Made by a program: the position numbers and the translations under genes. Below the pieces are notes generated by a model that did not search any database, was not told where the DNA came from, and saw only the letters and a program-made list of their open reading frames with translations. Shown here piece by piece: positions 1 to 8,212 of a stretch of 21,223 nt of DNA; position 1 is the stretch's first letter, and every line of letters begins with the position of its first letter. The DNA is from Thermoplasmata archaeon. Lineage in GTDB: Archaea; Thermoplasmatota; Thermoplasmata; UBA10834. Location: assembly GCA_025457845.1 (NCBI GenBank), contig JALOTO010000028.1, forward strand, positions 1-21,223. The letters run 5' to 3'.

Positions 1-3000
1 GACTACTACTTCGCCATGGAGATGGTGTTGGTGGACTCCGGCGAGTCCGTGCAATGCGACTTCGAGCTTAGCGCCCACGGGATCACCAGGGATGTGACCG
101 TCAAGGGCTTCGTGGAGGACGATCTCGGCGCCCCTGTGACCTCCGGCAACGTCGTCGCATACGCGACTGACGAGATGGGGTCCGACATGCCGTACAACGG
201 CGCGGTCGTCCAGCCCGACGGCACCGGCTACTTCGAACTCAACATCATACCGAGCGACAACGGCGGCGGTGCCATACTCATGGACTACCCTGGCTACAAC
301 ATGGCCAGCAACGAGACCGATGACCCGCTCGCGGCTGCGACGGCGTATTGGTTCAACATCACTCTCGAGCCCACGTCATATGACGACGACTGCATGATAT
401 ACGGCCAGGTCTGGGACGGGAGCATGAACAACATCGCCGGCGCAGTGGTCTCGATACGGACCGAGAACGAGTGGGGCGGAGGCTCGTCCAACTACACCTT
501 CTCTGGCCCTAATGGGTACTTCTTCCTCAACGCGACGAACGGGTCCGCCGAGGTCACATGGGCGAAAGGTGGCTACACCAGTTACCAGATCAACATCGAC
601 ATCAGCTCCGGGCAGTCGAGGGAATGGAACCCAAGCCTGTTCATCCTGGACGGGATGATGCGGGGGAACGTCACCGACCTCTCCACCGGCCTGCCCATCG
701 ATGGCGCGCGCGTCATGCAGATCGTGTCCGGCGTGGACTGGGCGAGGTCGTACTCGATGGCGATGACCGATGCGACTGGAGCGTATGAACTCGGGACCTT
801 CGGCGCATCGGGCGAAGGGGTGTATGTCATGGCAGAGGCGGAAGGCTACTCCAGGGACTACACCCAGATGGACATGCCCTCAGGGGCGGACCTCTGGATG
901 GACTTCGGCCTGTGGCCCATCGACTGCGCTGTCACCGGAGAAGTGACGGACGCGGTCAGTATGGCCGTCATAGAGGGTGCGGGCATCTACATCCATAATG
1001 ACAACTTCGAAGCTTACATGGAATCTGCGGCGAACGGGAGCTTCTACGCTGACATGGTCTCCGGGACCTACGACGTCGAGGTCTGGATGATGGACTACAA
1101 GAACTACGTCGACACGGTGGACCTCACCAGCGGCGTCCTGAACTGGTACAATATCTCACTCGTGCCCTACGTCAACTCGGTCGTCGAAGGGACTGTCACC
1201 AACTTCTACAACGGGACCCCTGTCGAGGGGGCCACAGTCGAGGTCTGGGGGCCGACGTACCAGACGACGACGACCGAGACTTCGGGCTGGTACGAGCTGA
1301 ACCTCCCGGACGGGGACTACTCCATACGTGTCACCGCGAGCGACTACGAGGACTACACCTCGACCGTGACGGCTCCTGAACTCGGGACCGAGACTCACGA
1401 TGTGGACCTGATCCCGAACGAGCCTCCGGCGGAGTGCCGCCTCCACGGCAACACGACTGACGAGTCCGGGACGGCCGGTGTGCCATGGGTCACCGTGAGG
1501 GTCTCGATAGTCGATTCCGAGTACGAGAACTACACGTCATCGAACGAGACCGGGGTGTACGAGATCTGGGTGCCCAACTACGGGGACGTGAGGGTCACAG
1601 CATCGGCGAGCGGCTACATGGCGACCTTCGACATCATCGACACAACCGGGGTCCTGGACTACGATCTGCAGCTGCCCATGGCGGTGGATTCGGTAACGCC
1701 AGTCGTAGATCTGTCCGTGGACCCGGCCGAGAGCGTGAGCGTCTACAACCCGGCCACCGTGTCAGGCGTCGCGACGGATGCGGACCTCAGGAACCTCGAC
1801 CTGTACGTGATGCTTGAGTACAACGCGACCGCGGATTTCGCCAACTACACGATGATCGAGATGAGGGAATCCACGACGGACCCGTACGATTTCAACAACC
1901 CGGACAACCTCGCATACAGCAAGGTCGGGGACGACTACATCGTGGACTTCCAGTGGGACGGCACAGTCGCCAACATCCTCATGCTTGATGACGGCGCGAT
2001 CTCCCACACCCTGATGTACTGGCAGATGTGGTTCGGGCCGGAGCAGTACTATGCGGTCTCCGGCAGGTATTCGAACTTGAGCGCGGACACCGACGGTTAC
2101 ATGCTGTTCAACCTCACGACTGGGGCTCTGGAGTACTTCATGCCTTGGGACTATCCCGCGACCCCGATCTCGCTGGAACCGCTCGACGCCGGTACCTTCG
2201 CCCCTATGGCGATAGTCCTGGAGTTCAGCGCGGCGTCCGGATGGGCACCCTTCGGCGGGACATGGACCAACCTCGAGCCGATGGACGTCTCGACGATGGC
2301 CGTCTCCGAGACTGGCCTTGTCCTGGGAGGGGCATGCAAGATCGGTCTGATCGCAGACGACTGGGCGGGTCACAGCGACTACGTGTTCGTCAACCTCACG
2401 GTGGACAACACCCCGCCGGTCGCCGACGCAGGTCCCGACTTCGACGGGGTGATAGACACCGATGTCGTGGTGGACGGTTCCTCGTCCTCTGATAACGTGG
2501 GCGTCGTCAGCTACTCGTGGTCGATAGAGGACCCGAGCGGATTCACCGTCGTCTACACCGATGCGGTCGTGACCCTGTCGGTCACCGAGTTAGGCAACTA
2601 TGTCTGCGAGCTGACCGTCACCGATGCCGCAGGGTACTCCGATGTGGACACGGTCATCGTCACTGGGGTCCCCGACGCCCTGCCGACAGCGGACGCGGGG
2701 GCCGACGTGACGACTCCTGAGGACGTAGCGACGACCTTCGACGGATCCGCATCTGGTGACGATGTCGGCATAGACAACTACACTTGGTACATCGCCCAGG
2801 AGGACTCCTACATGTACGGGGTCGCTCCCGAGTACACGTTCGCGGACCCAGGGATCTACAACGTGACCCTGACGGTCACGGACACCATCGGCCAGGTCTC
2901 GGACCCGTCCGATGAGATGGTCGTGACCGTCGAGGACACCACCGTCCCAGTGGCAGATGCCGGGGCCGACCTCACGGTCGACATGGACGCGACGACGGAG

Positions 3001-4173
3001 CTGAACGCGAGCGCGAGCACGGACAACGGCGTCATCGATTCGTACATCTGGACGTTCGACGACTGGAACGGCTCGGTGACCCTCGACGGCGCGATCGTGA
3101 ACCACGTCTTCACCGTCGCAGGTGACTATGTCGTCACATTGAACGTGACCGACACCTATGGCAACTGGGCGACGGACACGATGACCGTAACCGTCGAGGA
3201 TACCGAAGCGCCTGTCGCGGATGCGGGCGAGGACCAGACCGTGGACATGGGCGGAGAGGTGACCTTCGACGGGGCCGGATCGGCCGACAACGTCGGCGTC
3301 GTCAACTACACCTGGACCTTCGACGACGGCGGGGATATCACGCTGTACGAGGTAGACCCGGCGTACACCTTCGAGAACGCGGGGACCTTCGTCGTGACGC
3401 TGACCGCGACTGACGCCATGGGCAACACCGGCACGGACACGATGACCGTCACGGTGAACGACCTCGTGGACCCCGTCGCGGACGCGGGCGAGGACGCGGA
3501 CATAACCGCAGGTGACACGCATGTCTTCGACGGCAGCGGCTCGAGCGACAACCTCGGGATCGCGTCCTACGTGTGGACCTTCACCGATGGGGACGATCAG
3601 GAACTCACGGGCGTATCGCCCGACTACGAGTTCCTCAACGTGGGTGAGTTCGAGGTCACCCTGACAGTCACGGACGCTGCAGGCAACAGCGACACCGACA
3701 CGGTCACCATACGAGTGGTCGAGGGCAACGCCGCGCCCATGGCCGACGCGGGCCCCGACCAGACGGTCGAGGCCGGGGACACGGTCGAGTTCGACGGCCT
3801 CGAATCGATGGACGACGGCGAGATCGTGAACTACACGTGGACCTTCCTGTACGACGGCGAGACAGTGACCCTGTACGGCTCGGAGCCGACCTTCGCGTTC
3901 GAAATCGCGGGCGAGTACACGGTCACCCTGACGGTCGAGGACGACGAGGGTGCCACGGACACCGACACCGTGACCATAACGGTCGAGGAGAAGGCCGGCG
4001 GGCTCTTCGAGGACTACTGGTGGGTCCTGCTGGTGGTCGTCGTCGTAGGCGTGGTCGGAGTGGCCGCCTTCATGCTCATGAAGAAGGGCGGTGCAGGGCC
4101 GGGCAAGCCTGAGAGCGAGGAGCCGGCGCCCCCGGAGGACGAGCCCGCCCCGCCCGAGGACGAGGAGCTCTAG
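1..4173 (+). CDS. Giant surface protein with CarboxypepD-reg-like and PKD repeats (5' partial)
   Basis: The frame is open to the left window edge, so the true start lies upstream; the first in-window ATG is at 16. Counting from that Met, six beta-sandwich repeats of the carboxypeptidase regulatory-like kind begin near residues 27, 126, 213, 304, 388 and 474 (recurring G-x-V/T-x-D...G-x-x-V-x-G-A-x-V). A unique region covers about 590-800. Six PKD domains then start near 800, 889, 977, 1065, 1152 and 1240, each opening with a variant of P-V-A-D-A-G-x-D and carrying Y-x-W-x-F-x-D and VTLTVTD-like strands. A hydrophobic helix at about 1334-1356 (WWVLLVVVVVGVVGVAAFML) is followed by Lys-Lys and a Pro/Glu/Asp tail with a tandem PAPPEDE. 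The family knowledge is that PKD and such repeats mediate extracellular adhesion or stalk formation. Very many N-x-S/T sequons fit a glycosylated exported protein. The exact ligand or role is unknown. A secretion signal would be upstream of the window. Confidence 0.9.
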   Translation, partial: DYYFAMEMVLVDSGESVQCDFELSAHGITRDVTVKGFVEDDLGAPVTSGNVVAYATDEMGSDMPYNGAVVQPDGTGYFELNIIPSDNGGGAILMDYPGYNMASNETDDPLAAATAYWFNITLEPTSYDDDCMIYGQVWDGSMNNIAGAVVSIRTENEWGGGSSNYTFSGPNGYFFLNATNGSAEVTWAKGGYTSYQINIDISSGQSREWNPSLFILDGMMRGNVTDLSTGLPIDGARVMQIVSGVDWARSYSMAMTDATGAYELGTFGASGEGVYVMAEAEGYSRDYTQMDMPSGADLWMDFGLWPIDCAVTGEVTDAVSMAVIEGAGIYIHNDNFEAYMESAANGSFYADMVSGTYDVEVWMMDYKNYVDTVDLTSGVLNWYNISLVPYVNSVVEGTVTNFYNGTPVEGATVEVWGPTYQTTTTETSGWYELNLPDGDYSIRVTASDYEDYTSTVTAPELGTETHDVDLIPNEPPAECRLHGNTTDESGTAGVPWVTVRVSIVDSEYENYTSSNETGVYEIWVPNYGDVRVTASASGYMATFDIIDTTGVLDYDLQLPMAVDSVTPVVDLSVDPAESVSVYNPATVSGVATDADLRNLDLYVMLEYNATADFANYTMIEMRESTTDPYDFNNPDNLAYSKVGDDYIVDFQWDGTVANILMLDDGAISHTLMYWQMWFGPEQYYAVSGRYSNLSADTDGYMLFNLTTGALEYFMPWDYPATPISLEPLDAGTFAPMAIVLEFSAASGWAPFGGTWTNLEPMDVSTMAVSETGLVLGGACKIGLIADDWAGHSDYVFVNLTVDNTPPVADAGPDFDGVIDTDVVVDGSSSSDNVGVVSYSWSIEDPSGFTVVYTDAVVTLSVTELGNYVCELTVTDAAGYSDVDTVIVTGVPDALPTADAGADVTTPEDVATTFDGSASGDDVGIDNYTWYIAQEDSYMYGVAPEYTFADPGIYNVTLTVTDTIGQVSDPSDEMVVTVEDTTVPVADAGADLTVDMDATTELNASASTDNGVIDSYIWTFDDWNGSVTLDGAIVNHVFTVAGDYVVTLNVTDTYGNWATDTMTVTVEDTEAPVADAGEDQTVDMGGEVTFDGAGSADNVGVVNYTWTFDDGGDITLYEVDPAYTFENAGTFVVTLTATDAMGNTGTDTMTVTVNDLVDPVADAGEDADITAGDTHVFDGSGSSDNLGIASYVWTFTDGDDQELTGVSPDYEFLNVGEFEVTLTVTDAAGNSDTDTVTIRVVEGNAAPMADAGPDQTVEAGDTVEFDGLESMDDGEIVNYTWTFLYDGETVTLYGSEPTFAFEIAGEYTVTLTVEDDEGATDTDTVTITVEEKAGGLFEDYWWVLLVVVVVGVVGVAAFMLMKKGGAGPGKPESEEPAPPEDEPAPPEDEEL

Positions 4174-4205
4174 AGCCGCACGAAGGCATCAAACCCCTGA
4201 AACCC

Positions 4206-4230
4206 CAACCTTTTGATTCTTCCGCTCTCA
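4206..4230 (+). terminator. T-rich stretch after the surface-protein gene
   Basis: The 69-nt gap between two convergent genes holds a pyrimidine/T-rich stretch (CCTTTTGATTCTTCC). Archaeal RNA polymerase terminates at T tracts on the non-template strand, so this may end the + transcript. No strong hairpin is seen. Confidence 0.3.
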
Positions 4231-4242
4231 GCCCGGGCCAGG

Positions 4243-5103
4243 TCAGGTTCTCTGCGAGCGGATGAGGTCCATGAGCTGGGCCAGGTCGAGCGGCCTCCTG
4301 TCCGGGGCGGCCTCCAGGCCCAGCCCGCGGAAGAGCCTCACGACGCTCGGGGGCTCGAGCCCCGCGGACCTGAGGAGCTCCTCGTCATAGAGTATCTCTG
4401 AAGGCCTCCCCTCGGCCAGGATGCTGCCCCCCTTGACCACGCAGACCCTGTCCGCCAGCCTTGCGGCCATGTCAAGGTCGTGGAGGGCTATGACCACGCT
4501 GATGCCGTGCCTGTCCCTGAGCGTGCGCAGGAGGTCCTCGATGCGCCTTGAGTTGGACGGGTCGAGGTCCCCAGTGGGCTCGTCGACGACGAGTATCCTG
4601 GGACTCATGGCGAGCACTCCCGCGATAGCGACGAGCCGCTTCTGCCCTCCGCTGAGGTAGTGCGGGACCTTGTTGACCTCCTTCATCCCGACGATGTCCA
4701 GGGCCCACTCCGCCTTCTCCTTGGCCTCCTTCTCGGTCATCCCGAGGTTGATGGGGCCGAACATGACGTCCTCGAGGACCGTCGGAGAGAAGAGCTGCGA
4801 GTCCGCCCTCTGGAACACCAGGCCGACTAGCTTCCTGATGTCGGAGACGCTGCCCTTGTCCAGCTCCCTGTCGAAGACACGGATCCTCCCGACATCGGGG
4901 GTCATGAGACCGTTGAGATGCTCGATGAGTGTGGACTTTCCCGAACCGTTCGGCCCGCAGAGGGCGACGATCTCCTTCGCATAGACGCGGAAGCACATGT
5001 TGTGGATCCCCTGCGTTCCGTCGGGGTACCTGTGGGAGACGCAGTCCACATGGACTATGGATTCCTGGCCTGGCGCACATGCATCGCATCTGTGTTGGGT
5101 CAT
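4243..5103 (-). CDS. cbiO: Cobalt/nickel ECF transporter ATPase CbiO
   Basis: This 286-residue ABC ATPase powers metal uptake together with the T and S components encoded just upstream. Walker A is GPNGSGKST (50-58), the Q-loop lies in VFQRADSQLFSP (97-108), the signature is YLSGGQKR (149-156), Walker B is RILVVDEPTG (169-178) and the H-loop His is 208. The aromatic/Gln-rich Q-loop followed by a VxEDVxFGPxNLG-like segment is characteristic of the CbiO/EcfA group. The ATG at 5103 lies 4 nt after the cbiQ stop, so the two are surely co-translated. An unusual short leader before the ATPase fold carries Cys6 and Cys9 (CDAC) near His4, which is not part of the usual CbiO core. Assignment to cobalt or nickel, rather than another ECF substrate, rests on the neighbouring CbiM. 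Confidence 0.92.
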   Translation of the reverse strand: MTQHRCDACAPGQESIVHVDCVSHRYPDGTQGIHNMCFRVYAKEIVALCGPNGSGKSTLIEHLNGLMTPDVGRIRVFDRELDKGSVSDIRKLVGLVFQRADSQLFSPTVLEDVMFGPINLGMTEKEAKEKAEWALDIVGMKEVNKVPHYLSGGQKRLVAIAGVLAMSPRILVVDEPTGDLDPSNSRRIEDLLRTLRDRHGISVVIALHDLDMAARLADRVCVVKGGSILAEGRPSEILYDEELLRSAGLEPPSVVRLFRGLGLEAAPDRRPLDLAQLMDLIRSQRT

Positions 5104-5107
5104 GGGG

Positions 5108-5938
5108 TCACCACCACCTCGGCAGGTCGGTGTCGAAATACCTCGAGTAGGTCGCGATGGCCAGGAGGGCGCACGACACCGCTACGGCCGCGACCCCGCC
5201 TGCCCCCGGTCTGGGGACCGGGGCGGATACGGGCATCTCTCCCGTGAAGCCCCTGGATTCCATCGCCTTCGCTATGTCCTCCGCGCGCTCGAAAGCGTGC
5301 AGGAAGGACAGGCCGAAGATCCCCGCGTAGGTCTTCGACTGTCTCACCACCCCCTTCACGACCCTCGCGCTGCGCGCGTTCATAGCGTCTATGACGTCCG
5401 TGACCTCATCCGAGGCCACGAACATGAACCTGTAGGAGAGGAGGAACACGCTCGCCAGCGCTCCAGGTAGCAGCCTCTGGGCCATGTGGGCGATGTGGGC
5501 GTAGCGGGTGGACATGAACATCGTGAGGGAGAAGGTGACCACGGCAAGCGCCCTGACGAGGAGCTTGTACAGCATGATGATGCCCTGGTCGCTGATGGAC
5601 ACCCTCTCGCCGAGGATATCGACCCCTGCCACCTCGTCCCCGGGCTCGGTGAACACGAACATGACCGCGAGGGTGACGACGAACATCACGGGGAGGGTGA
5701 GCCACCCCGCGAGGAGCCCGAAGGGCAGGCGCGCGAGGGCGTAGACCCCGATGCAGACCAGGAGCAGGATGCTCAGGAACACCGCGTCCGTCAGCACGGT
5801 CGCGAAGGCGACGACCGTGGCGAGGAGCGCCGCCTTCGTCCACGGGTTCATCCGGTGGACCGGACTGTCCCCCGCCTCGGCATGGTGGGTCACGAGCCTG
5901 AAGTCGGGGATGTGCTTGGTGTATGACCTGGTGGACAT
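5108..5938 (-). CDS. cbiQ: ECF transporter transmembrane (T) component CbiQ
   Basis: This 276-residue polytopic membrane protein couples the ATPase to the substrate-binding subunit. Several hydrophobic spans occupy about residues 35-190 and a final one about 245-265. The cytoplasmic coupling helices show the two Ala-x-x-x-Arg-type motifs of EcfT proteins: DAMNARSARV and then AMESRGFTGE, the second matching the A-x-x-x-R-G signature that docks in the ATPase groove. The start ATG overlaps the cbiM stop in the sequence TGATG (one shared base) and the stop lies 4 nt before cbiO, giving a tight cbiM-cbiQ-cbiO operon. Length is typical for the family. Confidence 0.9.
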   Translation of the reverse strand: MSTRSYTKHIPDFRLVTHHAEAGDSPVHRMNPWTKAALLATVVAFATVLTDAVFLSILLLVCIGVYALARLPFGLLAGWLTLPVMFVVTLAVMFVFTEPGDEVAGVDILGERVSISDQGIIMLYKLLVRALAVVTFSLTMFMSTRYAHIAHMAQRLLPGALASVFLLSYRFMFVASDEVTDVIDAMNARSARVVKGVVRQSKTYAGIFGLSFLHAFERAEDIAKAMESRGFTGEMPVSAPVPRPGAGGVAAVAVSCALLAIATYSRYFDTDLPRWW

Positions 5939-6612
5939 CAGCCCTCAGTCCCCTTTGCCGTCGCCCCCTCGGCGTCGGCGAGGAGGTCAGGTCTCGTCCG
6001 CCCTATGAACGCCACGACGTATCCCGTGATGAGTCCCTCGATGACGCCCGCGACGATGTTGGCGACGCCTATGAGCAGCATGTTCCCCGCGGTCTCCTCT
6101 GCGGTCGACGCGGAGTCCTGCACCCCCGACACCACCACGATGGCGATGATCAGCAGGGCGCTGAGTGTCAGGGCGACGACCCCGGATGTGAGGCCGGAGA
6201 GGAACCTGTCCACCTTCATGCTCCTTCTCATCAGCCTGTAGACGTAGTACGCGACCAGCACCTCCGTCACGTTGACGAGGGTGTTCGCTCCGATCATACC
6301 CCAGCCGCCGTGCCCCACCGCCGCGCTGAAGATGTTGATGATGAGGACAGAGAGGCTCCCGAGGCCTGGCCCTGCGAGTATGCCGATCATGGGGGTGAGA
6401 TTGAGGTGGATGCCCCCGAAGATCGGGATGCTGACCTGGAAGACCGCGAACCCGACTGCGGTGCACATGGCAGCGATCGCCAGCTTCCTAGGGGAGACCT
6501 TGCCCTTGCCCAGGCTGAGGAGCGCGAGGGATATCACCCCTGCCGCGGCCAGCGACCAGACGATGACCCAGAACGGGGAGAACGCGCCGTCCTCGAGATG
6601 GATGTGCGCCAT
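5938..6612 (-). CDS. cbiM: Cobalt/nickel ECF transporter substrate-binding component CbiM
   Basis: The 224-residue membrane protein starts at the ATG at 6612 (MAHIHLEDGAFSPFW). The frame stays open further upstream, but that stretch is not family-like and runs through the promoter. Family hallmarks are the N-terminal H-I-x...D-G-x-F-S-P, the internal GGIHLNLTP carrying the second metal-ligand His, and GHGGWGMIGANT. Six or so membrane helices follow to Ile-Gly-Arg near the C-terminus. CbiM/NikM binds Co2+ or Ni2+ with its free N-terminus and His2. Here Ala is residue 2, so normal Met removal would leave His at mature position 2. No separate CbiN/NikN small subunit is seen in the operon. Co2+ versus Ni2+ cannot be decided from sequence; cobalt for cobamide synthesis is a reasonable guess. 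Confidence 0.9.
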   Translation of the reverse strand: MAHIHLEDGAFSPFWVIVWSLAAAGVISLALLSLGKGKVSPRKLAIAAMCTAVGFAVFQVSIPIFGGIHLNLTPMIGILAGPGLGSLSVLIINIFSAAVGHGGWGMIGANTLVNVTEVLVAYYVYRLMRRSMKVDRFLSGLTSGVVALTLSALLIIAIVVVSGVQDSASTAEETAGNMLLIGVANIVAGVIEGLITGYVVAFIGRTRPDLLADAEGATAKGTEG

Positions 6613-6643
6613 GTGACTTGGACCTGGTTGCGCAGCGGAGGCG

Positions 6644-6674
6644 TGTTTAATAAAATCTTCGACTTGTTTAATAA
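6644..6674 (-). promoter_or_regulatory. cbiM promoter with 21-bp-spaced direct repeat
   Basis: On the + strand TGTTTAATAA occurs at 6644-6653 and again, identical, at 6665-6674, two helical turns apart. Read on the minus strand the proximal copy forms TTTTATTAAAC, a good TATA box about 26 nt before a predicted transcript start near 6624, which would leave a 12-nt leader before the cbiM ATG. The distal copy may be a second TATA or a regulator half-site, for example for a metal- or cobalamin-responsive repressor. No known operator consensus was recognised. Confidence 0.5.
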
Positions 6675-6696
6675 CGAGCCGGTCGGGTGCCGGCGG

Positions 6697-6706
6697 AATT
6701 ATTATC
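6697..6706 (+). promoter_or_regulatory. TATA-like element before the membrane hydrolase gene
   Basis: AATTATTATC is an AT-rich island in GC-rich DNA. A start site about 26 nt downstream would be near 6728, giving a leader that contains AAGGGGAT (6747-6754), a weak Shine-Dalgarno-like sequence 6 nt before CTG 6761. Confidence 0.35.
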
Positions 6707-6760
6707 GCCTGCCCTGCGCCATGCCGTCGGAGGCAATGTCTTCCAGAAGGGGATGGTAGC

Positions 6761-7267
6761 CTGCTGACTCCGACACATGTAGCCGTAGTCATCCTGTTCG
6801 CGATGCTCTTGGAGCTGAACAGGGACGAGTGGTTCGTCGCCATCACCTTCGGCGCGCTGGTCGACACCGACCACCTCTTCGGCATCAAGACGTACGTCGA
6901 GAACAACGGCTGGGAGGCCATCTTCAAGGCTACATGGAACGACGGGAGCGGGAACCAGTGGAAGTCGCTGTTCCACTATCCCGTCTCCGCGTTCGTCGTC
7001 GCGCCGCTGTCGGTCGGGTGGAGGTTCCTGATCCCACTGACGTTCTGGGCGTCCCATGTCGGGCTCGACGAACTCCAGAACGCGACCCTGGACCACTCGG
7101 TCCTCGTCGAGACGAGCGTGATCGCGTTGACGGTCGCAGGGATACTCGCCGTTGACCGCAGGAGATGGTCCGAGTCCAGGAACCACGGTGACATGGCCGG
7201 TTACCTGCGCGGCATATGGCCCAGGATCGCGTCCTGGCTCAGGTCTTCCCTTCCGACGGGCCGCTGA
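6761..7267 (+). CDS. Membrane-bound metal-dependent hydrolase-like protein
   Basis: The polytopic protein carries D-T-D-H-L-F-G, S-L-F-H-Y-P and A-S-H-V-G-L-D-E-L. This pattern of D-x-D-H, H-x-P and H-x-x-L-D-x-x resembles the archaeal/bacterial YdjM/DUF457-type membrane hydrolases, whose substrate is generally unknown. The first standard start codon is ATG 6803 (154 aa). The frame upstream, from 6761, encodes LLTPTHVAVVILFA, which would complete the first membrane helix and provide an extra conserved-looking His. A GGGGAT sequence sits 6 nt before CTG 6761, whereas ATG 6803 has none, so a CTG start (or a miscalled TTG/GTG) is considered. No ATG, GTG or TTG lies in frame between 6698 and 6803. 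The 3' end overlaps the convergent symporter gene by 29 nt. Family assignment is moderate, start uncertain. Confidence 0.6.
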   Translation: MLTPTHVAVVILFAMLLELNRDEWFVAITFGALVDTDHLFGIKTYVENNGWEAIFKATWNDGSGNQWKSLFHYPVSAFVVAPLSVGWRFLIPLTFWASHVGLDELQNATLDHSVLVETSVIALTVAGILAVDRRRWSESRNHGDMAGYLRGIWPRIASWLRSSLPTGR

Positions 7268-8147
7268 TGCGGGAGTAGAACCTCCCGAGCCAGATCACCC
7301 ACACGACCTCGAAGACGATGCAGATGGTCGCCGGGACCGCCACCATCGGCTCGAACAGGGCGATGGCGACGGTCGCAGTGAGGCCCAGGTTCTTGTAGCT
7401 GGCGAAGAGCACGTGGCCGACCCTCTCCTCCTTCGGCCTTCCCATGCGTCTCAGCACGTACTCGGTGCCAAGCCCGGTCCCGAAGGTCCTCACGATGCAC
7501 GCGGCGGACACGGCCAGGACGAGTAGCGGGTCGTCGAAGAATGCGTTCCTGTTCGCGCCCGCGACCGCGAAGATGAGGATGGCGAACGCGAGGTTCATCG
7601 TGACCGTCGAGGTCCTCTTGGCGAAGCCGAGGCGCATCACCCCTCTCGACAGGACCATCGGGAGCGCTATCAGCACGAGGAGATAGCTGACCAGGCTCCA
7701 GCTCGACACCGCGGACCCGATGAGCAGGAGGGATATCATGGGCATCAGGGCGAGGGCGAGTATGTAGTTGACCGCCGTAGCGAACAGGGCCCCTCCGGTC
7801 CTCCCGCCCAATATCGCCGTGAACGGGACGACGGAGACCGCGGAGGGTGCGGCGGCCATGAGGACCCAGCCCCACCAGATCTCCTCGGAGAACATCCAGC
7901 CCATCGCGAGGATGACGCCCGACAGGACGACGTAGTTCAGGAAGAGCGCGACCGCCGCGTCCTTGGCCTGCCCTTTCCCGAAGGCCTCTCCCAGGCGTAT
8001 GTTGGCGAGGGAGAATGTCATCAGGAGGGCCAGAGAGGCCATCGAGATCTCCTTGGTCAGGGCAGGGAATCCGCCGAGCAGGAGCCCGAGGACGAGGGCT
8101 AGGACCATCATGTGGCTGTAGCTCTCGAGGACCTCGGCCGGCCGCAT
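7239..8147 (-). CDS. Bile acid:sodium symporter (BASS)-family transporter
   Basis: The 302-residue protein from ATG 8147 (MRPAEVLESYSHMM) is almost entirely membrane helices, about nine to ten. A longer version from TTG 8210 would add 21 polar, Arg-rich residues and is rejected because it runs through the likely transcript start. Recognisable family features are ALLMTFSLANIRLGEA near the N-terminus, APSAVSVVPFTAILGG followed by ATAVNYILALALMPM in the middle, and SYKNLGLTATVAIALFEP near the C-terminus. These match the inverted-repeat BASS fold, where conserved Asn and Pro residues line the sodium and substrate site. Substrate could be an organic anion. An Acr3-like arsenite role was considered, but no Acr3-defining cysteine pattern was seen. 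It diverges from the DedA gene across a shared AT-rich element. Confidence 0.75.
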   Translation of the reverse strand: MRPAEVLESYSHMMVLALVLGLLLGGFPALTKEISMASLALLMTFSLANIRLGEAFGKGQAKDAAVALFLNYVVLSGVILAMGWMFSEEIWWGWVLMAAAPSAVSVVPFTAILGGRTGGALFATAVNYILALALMPMISLLLIGSAVSSWSLVSYLLVLIALPMVLSRGVMRLGFAKRTSTVTMNLAFAILIFAVAGANRNAFFDDPLLVLAVSAACIVRTFGTGLGTEYVLRRMGRPKEERVGHVLFASYKNLGLTATVAIALFEPMVAVPATICIVFEVVWVIWLGRFYSRISGPSEGKT

Positions 8148-8212
8148 CGTCCGTCGAGAGCGCGTGTCCCGTAGAAAGCGTTTTCCTGGTCCGTCGGCCG
8201 GATGGGCCAACC

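Noticed and set aside
2590..3522. A minus-strand open frame of about 310 codons
   Set aside because: Antisense to the PKD repeats, with repeating His/Arg/Val-rich composition produced by the repeat codons; no independent start signals.
2410..3990. PKD repeat DNA as CRISPR or mobile repeats
   Set aside because: Repeat units are coding, about 264 nt apart, diverged at third positions and continuous within one gene; no short identical repeat-spacer pattern, transposase or att site is seen anywhere in the window.
7239..8210. Longer symporter starting at TTG 8210, and possible Acr3 arsenite pump
   Set aside because: The extra 21 residues are polar, and lie upstream of the predicted transcript start. 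The Acr3-defining cysteine pattern was not found, so only the BASS family is claimed.
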